A stretch of 64,000 nt of DNA. Origin: Streptomyces sp. 35G-GA-8. GTDB lineage: Bacteria > Actinomycetota > Actinomycetes > Streptomycetales > Streptomycetaceae. Both the position numbers and the translations under genes were made by a program. This document shows, piece after piece, positions 8,944 to 17,177 of the stretch. Within the stretch, counting starts at the first letter, position 1; each line of letters begins with the position of its first letter. The notes below the pieces were generated by a model. That model did not search any database. It was not told where the DNA came from and was given only the letters and a program-made list of their open reading frames with translations. Location: positions 175,836 to 239,835 of the forward strand of contig NZ_JAMHJQ010000015.1 in the NCBI RefSeq assembly GCF_023534745.1, read 5' to 3'.

Positions 8944-11094
8944 TCAGGCGGTCGCCGGATGCTGGGCGCGGCTGACGTCGTACACCCCCGGTACATCGCG
9001 CATCGCCCGCATCAGACCGGGCAGGCCCGCCGCGTCGGGCAGCTCCAGCGTGTACGTGTGCCGTACGCGCTGCTCGCTTGGCGGCTCCACGGTGGCCGCG
9101 ACGATCGCGGCGCCCGCCGTGGCGATGGCTTCCGTGAGATCGGCGAGCAGCCGTGGCCGCCCGAAGGACTCGGCGTACAGCGTGACCCGGCACTCCGGGG
9201 CGTCTCCCCAGCTCACCGCGACGGGCGCGCGGTCGAGGGCCCGCATCCGTTCCACCGCCCGGCACTCCTGCCGGTGGACGGTGACCACACCGCCACGCAC
9301 CGCGAAACCGGTGACGGCGTCCGGCGGTACGGGCGTACAGCAGCCCGCCAGCCGGACCGTCGCGCCCGGCAGGTCCACCACGGCGTTGGCGACGTCCCGC
9401 CGGCCCGCACTGACGGCGAGGGCCGCGCGGGGTGTGGCGGCGGGGAGTCCGACCGTTTCCGGATGCGCCGCGAGCCATCCCGTGATCGCGATCCGGGCGG
9501 CGGCGGTACGGGCATGGCTCAGCCACTCCGGGGAGGGCCCCGAGGCGGCGTCCCTGTCCAGCAGCAGCTGGACCGTGTCCCCGTCGCTCAGGACCGTGCT
9601 GAGCGTCGCCAGCCGGCCGTTGACGCGTGCCCCGAGGCAGCCGTGCGCGGCTTCGCCGTACTGCGCGTACGCGGCGTCCACGCAGGTCGCCCCGGCCGGG
9701 AGTCCGAGCATGCCGCCCTCGGCGCGGAAGACGGTGATCTCCCGGTCCTGGGCGAGGTCCGCGCGCAGCGTCGTCCAGAAGGTGTCCGGGTCGGGCGCCG
9801 CCTGCTGCCACTCCAGGAGCCGGGAGAGCCAGCCCGGCCTGGTCGGGTCGGCGCGCTCGCCGTCCCCCGGGTCCCCGGGGGACACCGGCGCGGCACCGGC
9901 CGGGGCGGTGGTCCCGGCTGCGGACCCCGTACCGTCCTGTGCTCCCCCGTTCTCGACGGACGCGTACGGATTACCGAGCGCGACCACCCCGGCCTCGGCG
10001 ACCTTGTGCATCTGGTGCGTACGGATGAGGACTTCGGCGACCGCCCCGTCGGGACCCGCGACCGCGGTGTGCAGGGACTGGTACAGGTTGAACTTGGGTG
10101 CGGCGATGAAGTCCTTGAACTCGGAGATGACCGGGGTGAAACAGGTGTGCAGCTCGCCGAGGACCGCGTAACAGTCGGCGTCCTCTGCGACGAGCACCAG
10201 CAGCCGGCCGAAGTCCGTGCCGCGCAGCTCGCCGCGTTTCAGCCCGGACCGGTGTACGGAGACGAAGTGCCGGGGCCGTACGAGGACTTCAGCGGCGATA
10301 CCCGCCTCGCGCAGCACCCTCCTGACGTCCTCGGAGATCGCCGCGAGCGCGTCGCCCGCGGTGGCGTTCTCGGCGATCAGGGCACGGGTGTGCGCGTACT
10401 CCTCGGGATGGAGGATCGCGAAGACCAGGTCCTCCAGCTCGGTCTTGAGGGCCTGTACACCGAGGCGTTCGGCGAGCGGAATGAGGACGTCCCGGGTGAC
10501 CTTGGCGATACGGGCCTGTTTCTCGGGGCGCATCACCCCGAGGGTCCGCATGTTGTGCAGCCGGTCCGCGAGCTTGATCGACATCACCCGGACATCGTTG
10601 CCAGTGGCGACGAGCATCTTGCGGAAGGTCTCGGGCTCGGCGGCGGCGCCGTAGTCGACCTTCTCCAGTTTGGTGACCCCGTCGACCAGATAGCAGACCT
10701 CGTCCCCGAACTCCGCGCGCACCTGGTCGAGCGTCACTTCGGTGTCCTCCACGGTGTCGTGGAGGAGAGAGGCCGTCAAGGTCGTGGTCTCGGCGCCCAG
10801 TTCGGCGAGGATCAGGGTCACGGCCAGCGGATGCGTGATGTACGGCTCGCCGCTCTTGCGGAACTGCCCGCGGTGCGAGGCCTCGGCGAGCACATACGCC
10901 TTGTGCAGCACACCGAGATCCGCGTCCGGATGGTGCGCGCGGTGGGCGTCCGCGACATGGCCCATGGCGTCGGGCAGCCTGTCCCTGGAGGTGGGACCGA
11001 GTAACGCGGCCCGGCCGATTCTGCGAAGGTCGATCCGGGCAAGGCCGCGTCTGCGACTCACCTGGGCACCAGGGTTGGTGGCCTCTGCACTCAT
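8944..11094 (-). CDS. rshA: RelA/SpoT homologue RshA, (p)ppGpp metabolism
   Basis: A 716-residue long-type RSH protein. The N-terminal HD hydrolase domain is intact, with LLHDTVEDTEVT. The synthetase domain is divergent: RPRHFVSVHR replaces the usual RPKHxYSIYxK, but the aspartate of TDFGRLLVLV, the FKDFIAAPKFNLYQSLHTAV segment and the glutamate of EVLIRT are kept. TGS (about 480-545) and C-terminal ACT domains follow. This matches Streptomyces RshA, the second RSH besides the main RelA. ATG 11094 has GGAGGT four bases upstream. Codon 31 is TTA (11002-11004), the rare leucine codon read only by bldA tRNA, so synthesis should be bldA-dependent. Hydrolase activity is expected; synthetase activity is uncertain. 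Confidence 0.92.
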   Translation of the reverse strand: MSAEATNPGAQVSRRRGLARIDLRRIGRAALLGPTSRDRLPDAMGHVADAHRAHHPDADLGVLHKAYVLAEASHRGQFRKSGEPYITHPLAVTLILAELGAETTTLTASLLHDTVEDTEVTLDQVRAEFGDEVCYLVDGVTKLEKVDYGAAAEPETFRKMLVATGNDVRVMSIKLADRLHNMRTLGVMRPEKQARIAKVTRDVLIPLAERLGVQALKTELEDLVFAILHPEEYAHTRALIAENATAGDALAAISEDVRRVLREAGIAAEVLVRPRHFVSVHRSGLKRGELRGTDFGRLLVLVAEDADCYAVLGELHTCFTPVISEFKDFIAAPKFNLYQSLHTAVAGPDGAVAEVLIRTHQMHKVAEAGVVALGNPYASVENGGAQDGTGSAAGTTAPAGAAPVSPGDPGDGERADPTRPGWLSRLLEWQQAAPDPDTFWTTLRADLAQDREITVFRAEGGMLGLPAGATCVDAAYAQYGEAAHGCLGARVNGRLATLSTVLSDGDTVQLLLDRDAASGPSPEWLSHARTAAARIAITGWLAAHPETVGLPAATPRAALAVSAGRRDVANAVVDLPGATVRLAGCCTPVPPDAVTGFAVRGGVVTVHRQECRAVERMRALDRAPVAVSWGDAPECRVTLYAESFGRPRLLADLTEAIATAGAAIVAATVEPPSEQRVRHTYTLELPDAAGLPGLMRAMRDVPGVYDVSRAQHPATA

Positions 11095-11230
11095 GGGCAC
11101 CTCCGGCAGCTTCGACCGGCGGTGAAGAGCAAGGGCGCCCTCCGGGCCGGTGCTTGATGCTATCGAGCCCACCACGTGGAGCAGTCCCGCTCTCGCCCGG
11201 CGTGAAACGGATCACCCATTCGAGCGAGCT

Positions 11231-12163
11231 TCAGACCGTGCGTGTTGCGAAGGCCGTTTCGAGCCAGGCCGGATCGAGATACCCCTCCGCGACGATGACG
11301 GCGGGGCCGGTCATCTCGATCTCGCCGTCCGGGTGTTCCGTGATGACGAGCCGTCCGCCGGGCAGATCCACGGTGTAGGCGACGGGGGCTCCGGTCACCG
11401 CGGGGTCGATGCCGTCCCTTCGGGCCGCGGCGACGGCCACGGCGCAGGCGCCCGTACCGCAGGAGCGGGTCTCGCCCGAGCCGCGCTCATGGACGCGCAT
11501 GGCGACATGGCGCGGACCGCGGTCGACGACGAATTCGACATTCACGCCGTCCGGGTAGACGGACGCGGGGCTGACGGGCGGCTCGGAGAACAGATTCCCC
11601 GCGTGCGCCAGCTCCTCCACGAACGCGACCGCGTGCGGATTGCCCATGTTGACATTCCGTGCGGGCCACTCCCGGCCGCCGACGGCCACGGTCACCCCGT
11701 CGTCGGGAAGCACGGCACGCCCCATACGGACCGTGATGTCGCCGTCCTCGGCCCCGGTCACCGAGCGGCCCGCGCTCTTGGCGAGGTGCACGCGCTTCAC
11801 CCCGCCGCGCGTGGCCACCGCCAGATCGCCCGCCGTCACATGGCCGGCGCGCTGGAGATAGCGGGCGAAGACCCGCACACCATTGCCGCACATCTCGGCG
11901 ATGGATCCGTCGGCGTTGCGGTAGTCCATGAACCACTCCGCCTCGCCGGCCATGGCGCGCGCCTCGGGGTGCGCGGCCGACCGTACGACATGCAGCAGCC
12001 CGTCGCCGCCGATGCCGGCCCTGCGGTCGCACAGAGCGGCGACGGCGTGGGCGGGCAGGTCGATGGCGTTGTCCGGGTCGGGGACGATCACGAAGTCGTT
12101 CTCGGTCCCGTGTCCCTTGAGGTAGGCGACCGGCGCGGTCTGGAAGGTGCTCACGGGGTCCAT
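11231..12163 (-). CDS. dapF: Diaminopimelate epimerase
   Basis: Converts LL- to meso-diaminopimelate in lysine and peptidoglycan synthesis. The two catalytic cysteines are visible: NADGSIAEMCGNGVRVFA (proton base 1) and GSGETRSCGTGACAVA (proton base 2). KGHGTENDFV at the N-terminus is the family signature. The start is uncertain. ATG 12163 is given; GTG 12154 nine bases later gives MSTFQTAPVAYLKGHG, close to other Streptomyces DapF starts. Neither has a strong Shine-Dalgarno sequence. The gene lies between a membrane protein gene and rshA on the same strand. Confidence 0.95.
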   Translation of the reverse strand: MDPVSTFQTAPVAYLKGHGTENDFVIVPDPDNAIDLPAHAVAALCDRRAGIGGDGLLHVVRSAAHPEARAMAGEAEWFMDYRNADGSIAEMCGNGVRVFARYLQRAGHVTAGDLAVATRGGVKRVHLAKSAGRSVTGAEDGDITVRMGRAVLPDDGVTVAVGGREWPARNVNMGNPHAVAFVEELAHAGNLFSEPPVSPASVYPDGVNVEFVVDRGPRHVAMRVHERGSGETRSCGTGACAVAVAAARRDGIDPAVTGAPVAYTVDLPGGRLVITEHPDGEIEMTGPAVIVAEGYLDPAWLETAFATRTV

Positions 12164-12197
12164 CGTACGAGCGGGGACCGACATCACCACCGCGCGG

Positions 12198-12635
12198 TCA
12201 GCGCAGCCGCGCGACCCGCCAGACGGCGAGGGCGACCAGGGCGGCGGCCACGGAGACGTACAGGGCGATGACGCGCCAGTCGGGGCGTTCGCCGGAGGCG
12301 CGGGTCGGCAGCCCCGGCCAGGTGTGGCCGACCCGGCGGGCGGCCATCATGGCCCAGCCCGCCGCGCAGCAGCTGATCAGCAGCCCCAGCATGGCGACGA
12401 CCGCGCCGCCGTCCCCGGTGCCGAAGGCGAGGGGGAAGGCGAACATCAGCGAGCCGATCGCCGCGAGCCCCACGATCGGGGCGAGCTGCCAGATCCGCAT
12501 CCGGCGCTGGGGACGCAGTTCGACCTCGACCTCGGGGGTCGTGGTCTCGTCTTCAGGACCGTCGGGGCTCAGCCCCGGGGAGGCGTCCGGGATGTCCGGC
12601 GCCGTGGGTTCTCTGTCGCGAGGGCCGGCCTCCAT
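12198..12635 (-). CDS. Small integral membrane protein, function unknown
   Basis: About 145 residues. An acidic, Pro-rich cytoplasmic leader of about 45 residues precedes three predicted membrane helices, beginning near QLAPIVGLAAIGSLMFAF, GAVVAMLGLLISCCAAGW and VIALYVSVAAALVALAVW. ATG 12635 and GTG 12641 are both served by the same GGAGGG. The gene lies between miaA and dapF on the same strand, 35 bases before the dapF start, so cotranscription with dapF is likely. I do not recognise a characterised family. Confidence 0.7.
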   Translation of the reverse strand: MEAGPRDREPTAPDIPDASPGLSPDGPEDETTTPEVEVELRPQRRMRIWQLAPIVGLAAIGSLMFAFPLAFGTGDGGAVVAMLGLLISCCAAGWAMMAARRVGHTWPGLPTRASGERPDWRVIALYVSVAAALVALAVWRVARLR

Positions 12636-12665
12636 CGCCACGCGCCCTCCCCAATCGGACTTCAC

Positions 12666-12701
12666 TGGTCGATCGATGCCCGATGGTCGATCGATGCTCG
12701 A
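12666..12701. repeat. Two tandem 18-bp repeats upstream of the membrane protein gene
   Basis: TGGTCGATCGATGCCCGA (12666-12683) is followed directly by TGGTCGATCGATGCTCGA (12684-12701), one mismatch in 18. It lies about 30 bases before the start codon on the minus strand, where a regulator could bind. The GATCGAT core is partly self-complementary. Confidence 0.7.
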
Positions 12702-12760
12702 TGATGGCACGCCCGGAGGTACCGCAAGGGCGCACGGAGCGTCCCGATGCCATCACGTGA

Positions 12761-13699
12761 TCAGGCTGTGACCGCTCGTTCGACCAACGCCAGCGCCCGG
12801 TGCGGCAGTTCCTCGCGGTGCTCCGATCCGCCGCCCAGCCAGTGGACCCGCGCGTCGCGGCGGAACCAGGAGTCCTGCCGGCGCGCGAAGCGTTTGGTGG
12901 CGCGTACGGTCTCGGCGCGCGCCTCTTCATCGGTGCACTCCCCCGCGAGCGCCGCGAGCACCTGCTGGTAGCCGAGGGCGCGCGAGGCCGTACGTCCCTG
13001 GCGCAGCCCCCGGGCCTCCAGGCCGCGCACCTCGTCCACCAGCCCCTCGTCCCACATCCGGTCCACGCGCCGCGTGATCCGCTCGTCCAGCTCGGGGCGG
13101 GCGACATCGACGCCGATCTGAACGGTGTCGTAGACCGAGTCATGGCCCGGCAGATTGGCGGTGAAGGGCTTGCCGGTGATCTCGATCACCTCCAGCGCCC
13201 GGACGATACGGCGGCCGTTGCTGGGCAGGATCGCGCGGCCTGCCTGGGGGTCCGCGGCAGACAGCCGGGCGTGCAGGGCGCCGGACCCGCGCAGGGTCAG
13301 CTCGCTCTCCAGCCGGGAGCGAACCTCGGGATCGGTGCCGGGAAAATCGAGGGCGTCGATGGCACCGCGTACGTACAGTCCCGAGCCGCCCACCAGGACG
13401 GGGGTACGGCCCGCGGCGAGCAGCCGGTCGATCTCCGTCCTGGCGAGCCGCTGGTACTCGGCGACGCTGGCGGTCTCGGTGACCTCCCAGATGTCCAGGA
13501 GGTGATGCGGGACACCGGCACGCTCCTCGGTCGTCAGCTTGGCGGTCCCGATGTCCATCCCCCGGTAGAGCTGCATGGAGTCGGCGTTGACGACCTCACC
13601 GTCGAGTTGCCGGGCGAGATGAACGCCCAGATCGGACTTGCCGGCCGCGGTGGGACCGACGACGGCGATGACCCGCGGTGCGGTAGCTGCGCTTCTCAC
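12761..13699 (-). CDS. miaA: tRNA dimethylallyltransferase
   Basis: Adds dimethylallyl to N6 of A37 in tRNAs reading UNN codons. The 312 residues match the family length. P-loop GPTAAGKSDL is near the N-terminus, then DSMQLYRGMDIGTAK, the catalytic and substrate region PHHLLDIWEV, and GGSGLYVRG. GTG 13699 gives a start immediately before the P-loop, with GGGGCA upstream. The open frame reaches 13948 but that part is Arg/Pro-rich intergenic sequence. In Streptomyces this modification affects bldA tRNA function (A37), which links it to the TTA-containing genes here. MiaB, which acts next on the same base, is encoded about 2 kb away. Confidence 0.95.
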   Translation of the reverse strand: MRSAATAPRVIAVVGPTAAGKSDLGVHLARQLDGEVVNADSMQLYRGMDIGTAKLTTEERAGVPHHLLDIWEVTETASVAEYQRLARTEIDRLLAAGRTPVLVGGSGLYVRGAIDALDFPGTDPEVRSRLESELTLRGSGALHARLSAADPQAGRAILPSNGRRIVRALEVIEITGKPFTANLPGHDSVYDTVQIGVDVARPELDERITRRVDRMWDEGLVDEVRGLEARGLRQGRTASRALGYQQVLAALAGECTDEEARAETVRATKRFARRQDSWFRRDARVHWLGGGSEHREELPHRALALVERAVTA

Positions 13700-13881
13700 T
13701 GCCCCAGTCTCGCAAACACACAGGCCGCTCCCCGAATGAGTTACGTGACGGCACACGATCGGCTTCGTTGCCTGTTGCGAGGTTCCGGCCGCCGGTTTTC
13801 TGGCCGGTGCCCCTGGGCGACGCAATGGGACGCTCCGGGCGGCGCGGAATTTCGCCCTCACGAGTAATGTATGGAGAAGAT

Positions 13882-14154
13882 ATGGGTGTTTTTTCACGGT
13901 TTCGCCGGAAGTCGGTAGCCGCGTCCGAAGCGTCAACCGCGGAGGCATTGGCTACCACTCCAACGGCCGATCCCGCCGCGGACAGCGTCGTCGTGGCGGC
14001 GGAGGCCGAATCCGGGGAGACCGGAGCGGCGACGGCCGAGCCTGCGGAGAGTGCCGGGCCCGAGACGGCTGCGGCCGAGGGCGTGGAGATCCCGAAGCAG
14101 CAGTCGGCGGAGGCCGCGGCGGACAATGAGGCCGGGAAGAGCACCCGCAAGTAG
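13882..14154 (+). CDS. Small Ala/Glu-rich acidic protein, function unknown
   Basis: A 90-residue protein. A basic N-terminus, MGVFSRFRRKSVAAS, is followed by a low-complexity Ala/Glu/Thr/Pro stretch and a basic tail KSTRK. GGAGAA lies seven bases before ATG 13882, and the upstream AT-rich box TAATGT is consistent with a promoter. It is divergent from miaA and 41 bases ahead of the antitoxin-like gene. The pattern (basic amphipathic N-terminus, disordered acidic body) suggests a disordered protein. No family was recognised. Confidence 0.65.
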   Translation: MGVFSRFRRKSVAASEASTAEALATTPTADPAADSVVVAAEAESGETGAATAEPAESAGPETAAAEGVEIPKQQSAEAAADNEAGKSTRK

Positions 14155-14195
14155 GCTGCAAGTAGGCTGTTGTCTCCTCCGAGGGAAGGTGGCCC

Positions 14196-14441
14196 ATGAG
14201 CTTCCTGGATTCATTGAAGGCCAAGATCGGCCCGGCCAAGAACAAGGTCGCTGACCTCGCGCAGCAGCACGGGGACAAGATCGAGCACGGGCTTGAGAAG
14301 GCCGCCCGCACGGTCGATCAGAAGACCAAGGGCAAGTACAGCGACAAGATCGACAGCGGGACGGGCAAAGCCAAGGACGCCCTGGGCAAGCTCGCTCACA
14401 AGGATGACGGCACCACCCCGCCGCCACCGCCCGCTTCCTGA
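14196..14441 (+). CDS. Antitoxin-like protein of the MT0933/Rv0909 family
   Basis: An 81-residue, lysine-rich helical protein beginning MSFLDSLKAKIGPAKNK, with the family-typical VDQKTKGKYSDKID segment and a Pro-rich tail. GAGGGAAGG precedes the ATG. In mycobacteria relatives are paired with a downstream polyketide-cyclase-like toxin. Here the gene is followed at once by a terminator, and no toxin candidate is adjacent. The name reflects sequence family only; toxin neutralisation is unproven. Proteins of this type in Streptomyces could simply be small stress or DNA-associated proteins. Confidence 0.8.
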   Translation: MSFLDSLKAKIGPAKNKVADLAQQHGDKIEHGLEKAARTVDQKTKGKYSDKIDSGTGKAKDALGKLAHKDDGTTPPPPPAS

Positions 14442-14494
14442 TCCTCGGCGCACAGAGGCCGCCACACCGGCCAAGAGGTCGGCACACAGGCCAG

Positions 14495-14532
14495 GACGGC
14501 CGCGAGGCGCTCAGCAGCGCTTCGCGGCCGTC
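14495..14532 (+). terminator. Strong hairpin terminator after the antitoxin-like gene
   Basis: GACGGCCGCGAGGCGCT (14495-14511) pairs with AGCGCTTCGCGGCCGTC (14516-14532) with one G-T type mismatch and a four-base loop. It is followed by GTTCTTGT. Confidence 0.8.
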
Positions 14533-14544
14533 GTTCTTGTGCCC

Positions 14545-14616
14545 GGGGCCACTTCCTTCCCGGGGGCCGCTTCCTTCCCAGGACCACTTTCTTCCGGGGA
14601 GCCACTTTCCTCCCGG
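14545..14616. repeat. Four tandem imperfect 18-bp repeats
   Basis: Units begin at 14545, 14563, 14581 and 14599, with consensus close to GGGGCCACTTCCTTCCCG and two to five differences per unit. They lie between convergent genes, after a terminator, so they are probably untranslated. Confidence 0.75.
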
Positions 14617-14657
14617 GGGACCGCGCCGTCTCTGAGAGAGGGCCCCACCGACCTGCG

Positions 14658-15392
14658 CTACGACCAGGCCGCGACGAGATAACCCACGCCGTAGGGCGCG
14701 TCCTCGTACAGCAGCTCGCCGCCCAGACCGGCCCCCTCGGCGGCGCCCGCCAGCACCTGCCAGGGCGCCCGGCCGGCCGCCTTGAGCGCGTACGCAAGCT
14801 CCGCGTCCAGCGCCGTCAGCGCCGCCACGTCCGCCGTGCGCAGGGCCCGTGCCACCTCCTCGTCGAATCCGGCCGCCCGTTCGTCCAGATATCCCGGCGC
14901 CTTCAATGAGCGGCACGCGCTGGCGTCGCCCATCACCAGCAGCGCCATCCGGCCGGCCCGCGCCGCGAGCTCCCGTCCCGTCCGAAGGCACCGCTCGGTG
15001 TCGAGAGGTTCCCCCACGCCCAGTCCGCTGACGGGGGCGGCGGCCCAATGGGCACGTTCGAGCAGCCAGGCGGCCACCGCCAGGGACGCCGGCAGCTCCC
15101 GTCCGGGGCCCTCGCCGGTCCCCGCCCGCCCCGTGGCCGTGGCCGCGCCCAGGACGACGTCGAGGTCCACGCCGAAGCCGCGGAAGGAGCCGACGGCCCC
15201 CGAGGGGTGCTCTCCCCGGCGGTCCCGCTCGGCGGGTCCGACGACGATCAGCCGCTCGGGCCCGGCGGCCGCCAGCACCCCGAGGGCATCGGCGCACGCC
15301 GCGCGCGCGGCATCGAGCTCGGGGGCTGCTCCGGCGGCCACGGCGGGTACGAGCAGGGGCGGACTGGGACACACGGCGGCGGCTACGAGCAT
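14658..15392 (-). CDS. Class III extradiol dioxygenase subunit B-like protein
   Basis: A 244-residue protein. The N-terminus MLVAAAVCPSPPLLVPAVA and the RLIVVGPAERD region match the LigB-like fold found as a single-domain actinobacterial family next to miaB/miaA. The conserved iron-binding histidine pair of true LigB enzymes is not clearly visible, so enzymatic ring cleavage is doubtful. It lies between the antitoxin-like gene (convergent) and miaB (same strand, 141 bases upstream). Its conservation beside tRNA-modification genes suggests a housekeeping role, which is inference only. Confidence 0.72.
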   Translation of the reverse strand: MLVAAAVCPSPPLLVPAVAAGAAPELDAARAACADALGVLAAAGPERLIVVGPAERDRRGEHPSGAVGSFRGFGVDLDVVLGAATATGRAGTGEGPGRELPASLAVAAWLLERAHWAAAPVSGLGVGEPLDTERCLRTGRELAARAGRMALLVMGDASACRSLKAPGYLDERAAGFDEEVARALRTADVAALTALDAELAYALKAAGRAPWQVLAGAAEGAGLGGELLYEDAPYGVGYLVAAWS

Positions 15393-15533
15393 GATCAGCA
15401 GCCTAGGCCCTGTCCTAGACGAGCGAGTTCTCCGTCCCGCCCGCGCGGACAGAAGGTCCGCGCTGAGGGCGGGTTCCCGGGGAGGGCGGTGCCCCCGCGT
15501 ACGGCGGGCCGCAGCACGGAGGGCGGTGCCTCG

Positions 15534-17021
15534 TCACTCGACGGAGCAGCCGCCCGTCACGGCCGGCAGCGGGGCCGGGACCCCGACCATGGGCAGACCC
15601 AGCAGCACACCCGCGGGCTTCGCGGCCTCGGTCGCGTTCCGCCGGTCCCAGGCGTCTCCGGCGCGGGTGCGGCGTACCGTCCGCGTCGGGCCCTCGGCGA
15701 GCAGATGGTGCGGTGCGGCGTAGGTGATCTCGACGGTGACCACATCGCCGGGACGCACCTCCTCGTCCGGCTTGGTGAAGTGGACGAGGCGGTTGTCGGG
15801 GGCGCGTCCGGAGAGCCGGTGGGTGGCGCCGTCCTTGCGTCCCTCGCCCTCCGCGACCATGACCTCCAGCACCCTGCCGACCTGCGTCTTGTTCTCCTCC
15901 CAGGAGATCTCCTCCTGGAGGGCGGACAGCCGCATGTAGCGCTCCTGGACGACCGCCTTGGGGATCTGCCCCTCCATCTCGGCGGCCGGGGTCCCGGGGC
16001 GCTTGGAGTACTGGAAGGTGAACGCCTGCGCGAAGCGCGCCTCGCGCACGACCCGCATGGTCTGCTCGAAGTCCTCCTCGGTCTCGCCCGGGAAGCCCAC
16101 GATGATGTCGGTGGAGATGGCGGCGTGCGGGATGGCGGCGCGCACCTTGTCGATGATGCCGAGATAGCGCTCCTGCCGGTACGAGCGGCGCATCGCCTTC
16201 AGGATGGTGTCCGAGCCGGACTGGAGCGGCATATGGAGCTGGGGCATCACATTCGGCGTCTCGGCCATCGCCGCGATCACGTCGTCCGTGAAGTCGCGCG
16301 GGTGCGGCGAGGTGAAGCGGACCCGCTCCAGGCCCTCGATCGCGCCACAGGCCCGCAGCAGCTTGGAGAACGCCTCGCGGTCACCGATGTCGGATCCGTA
16401 CGCGTTGACGTTCTGGCCCAGCAGCGTGATCTCGGAGACCCCTTCGGCGACCAGCGCCTCGATCTCGGCCAGGATGTCGCCGGGGCGGCGGTCCTTCTCC
16501 TTGCCGCGCAGCGCGGGGACGATGCAGAAGGTGCAGGTGTTGTTGCACCCGACGGAGATGGAGACCCACGCGGCGTAGGCGGACTCGCGACGGGTCGGCA
16601 GTGTGGAGGGGAAGGCCTCCAGCGACTCGGCGATCTCGACCTGGGCCTCTTCCTGGACCCGGGCGCGCTCCAACAGCACCGGCAGCTTGCCGATGTTGTG
16701 CGTACCGAACACGACATCGACCCAGGGGGCGCGCTTCACTATGGTGTCGCGGTCCTTCTGCGCCAGACAGCCGCCGACGGCGATCTGCATGCCGGGCCGC
16801 TTGGTCTTCATCGGCGCGAGCCGGCCGAGGTTGCCGTACAGCTTGTTGTCGGCGTTCTCCCGCACCGCGCAGGTGTTGAAGACAACGACATCGGCGTCGC
16901 CGTCGGCGCCCTCGGGCGCGCGGACGTACCCGGCGTCCTCCAGCAGACCCGACAGCCGCTCGGAGTCGTGGACATTCATCTGGCACCCGTAGGTGCGTAC
17001 CTCGTAAGTCTTCTCGCTCAT
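15534..17021 (-). CDS. miaB: tRNA-2-methylthio-N6-dimethylallyladenosine synthase
   Basis: A radical-SAM methylthiotransferase of 495 residues that converts i6A37 to ms2i6A37, acting after MiaA. The N-terminal UPF0004 domain has cysteines in [19 protein letters not shown] and VGGCLAQ for the auxiliary cluster. The radical-SAM motif is [14 protein letters not shown]-terminal TRAM domain contains [16 protein letters not shown] 17021 was chosen with GGTGG upstream; GTG 17030 is an alternative. The C-terminal 40 residues after TRAM are a variable extension. Confidence 0.96.
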   Translation of the reverse strand: MSEKTYEVRTYGCQMNVHDSERLSGLLEDAGYVRAPEGADGDADVVVFNTCAVRENADNKLYGNLGRLAPMKTKRPGMQIAVGGCLAQKDRDTIVKRAPWVDVVFGTHNIGKLPVLLERARVQEEAQVEIAESLEAFPSTLPTRRESAYAAWVSISVGCNNTCTFCIVPALRGKEKDRRPGDILAEIEALVAEGVSEITLLGQNVNAYGSDIGDREAFSKLLRACGAIEGLERVRFTSPHPRDFTDDVIAAMAETPNVMPQLHMPLQSGSDTILKAMRRSYRQERYLGIIDKVRAAIPHAAISTDIIVGFPGETEEDFEQTMRVVREARFAQAFTFQYSKRPGTPAAEMEGQIPKAVVQERYMRLSALQEEISWEENKTQVGRVLEVMVAEGEGRKDGATHRLSGRAPDNRLVHFTKPDEEVRPGDVVTVEITYAAPHHLLAEGPTRTVRRTRAGDAWDRRNATEAAKPAGVLLGLPMVGVPAPLPAVTGGCSVE

Positions 17022-17177
17022 CTCGCCCACCAGGGTACGGGGTCGGCCGGGACGGCTGCCCGGGGATTCCCGTGGCGCCCGGGCATCCCGTGGAGATCAC
17101 GGCGGGCGGAGAACCGACTGTGGCGGGCACAAGACAAGGCCTGGCCATTACGGGGAGTGAGCTGACAGGATCGGGGC

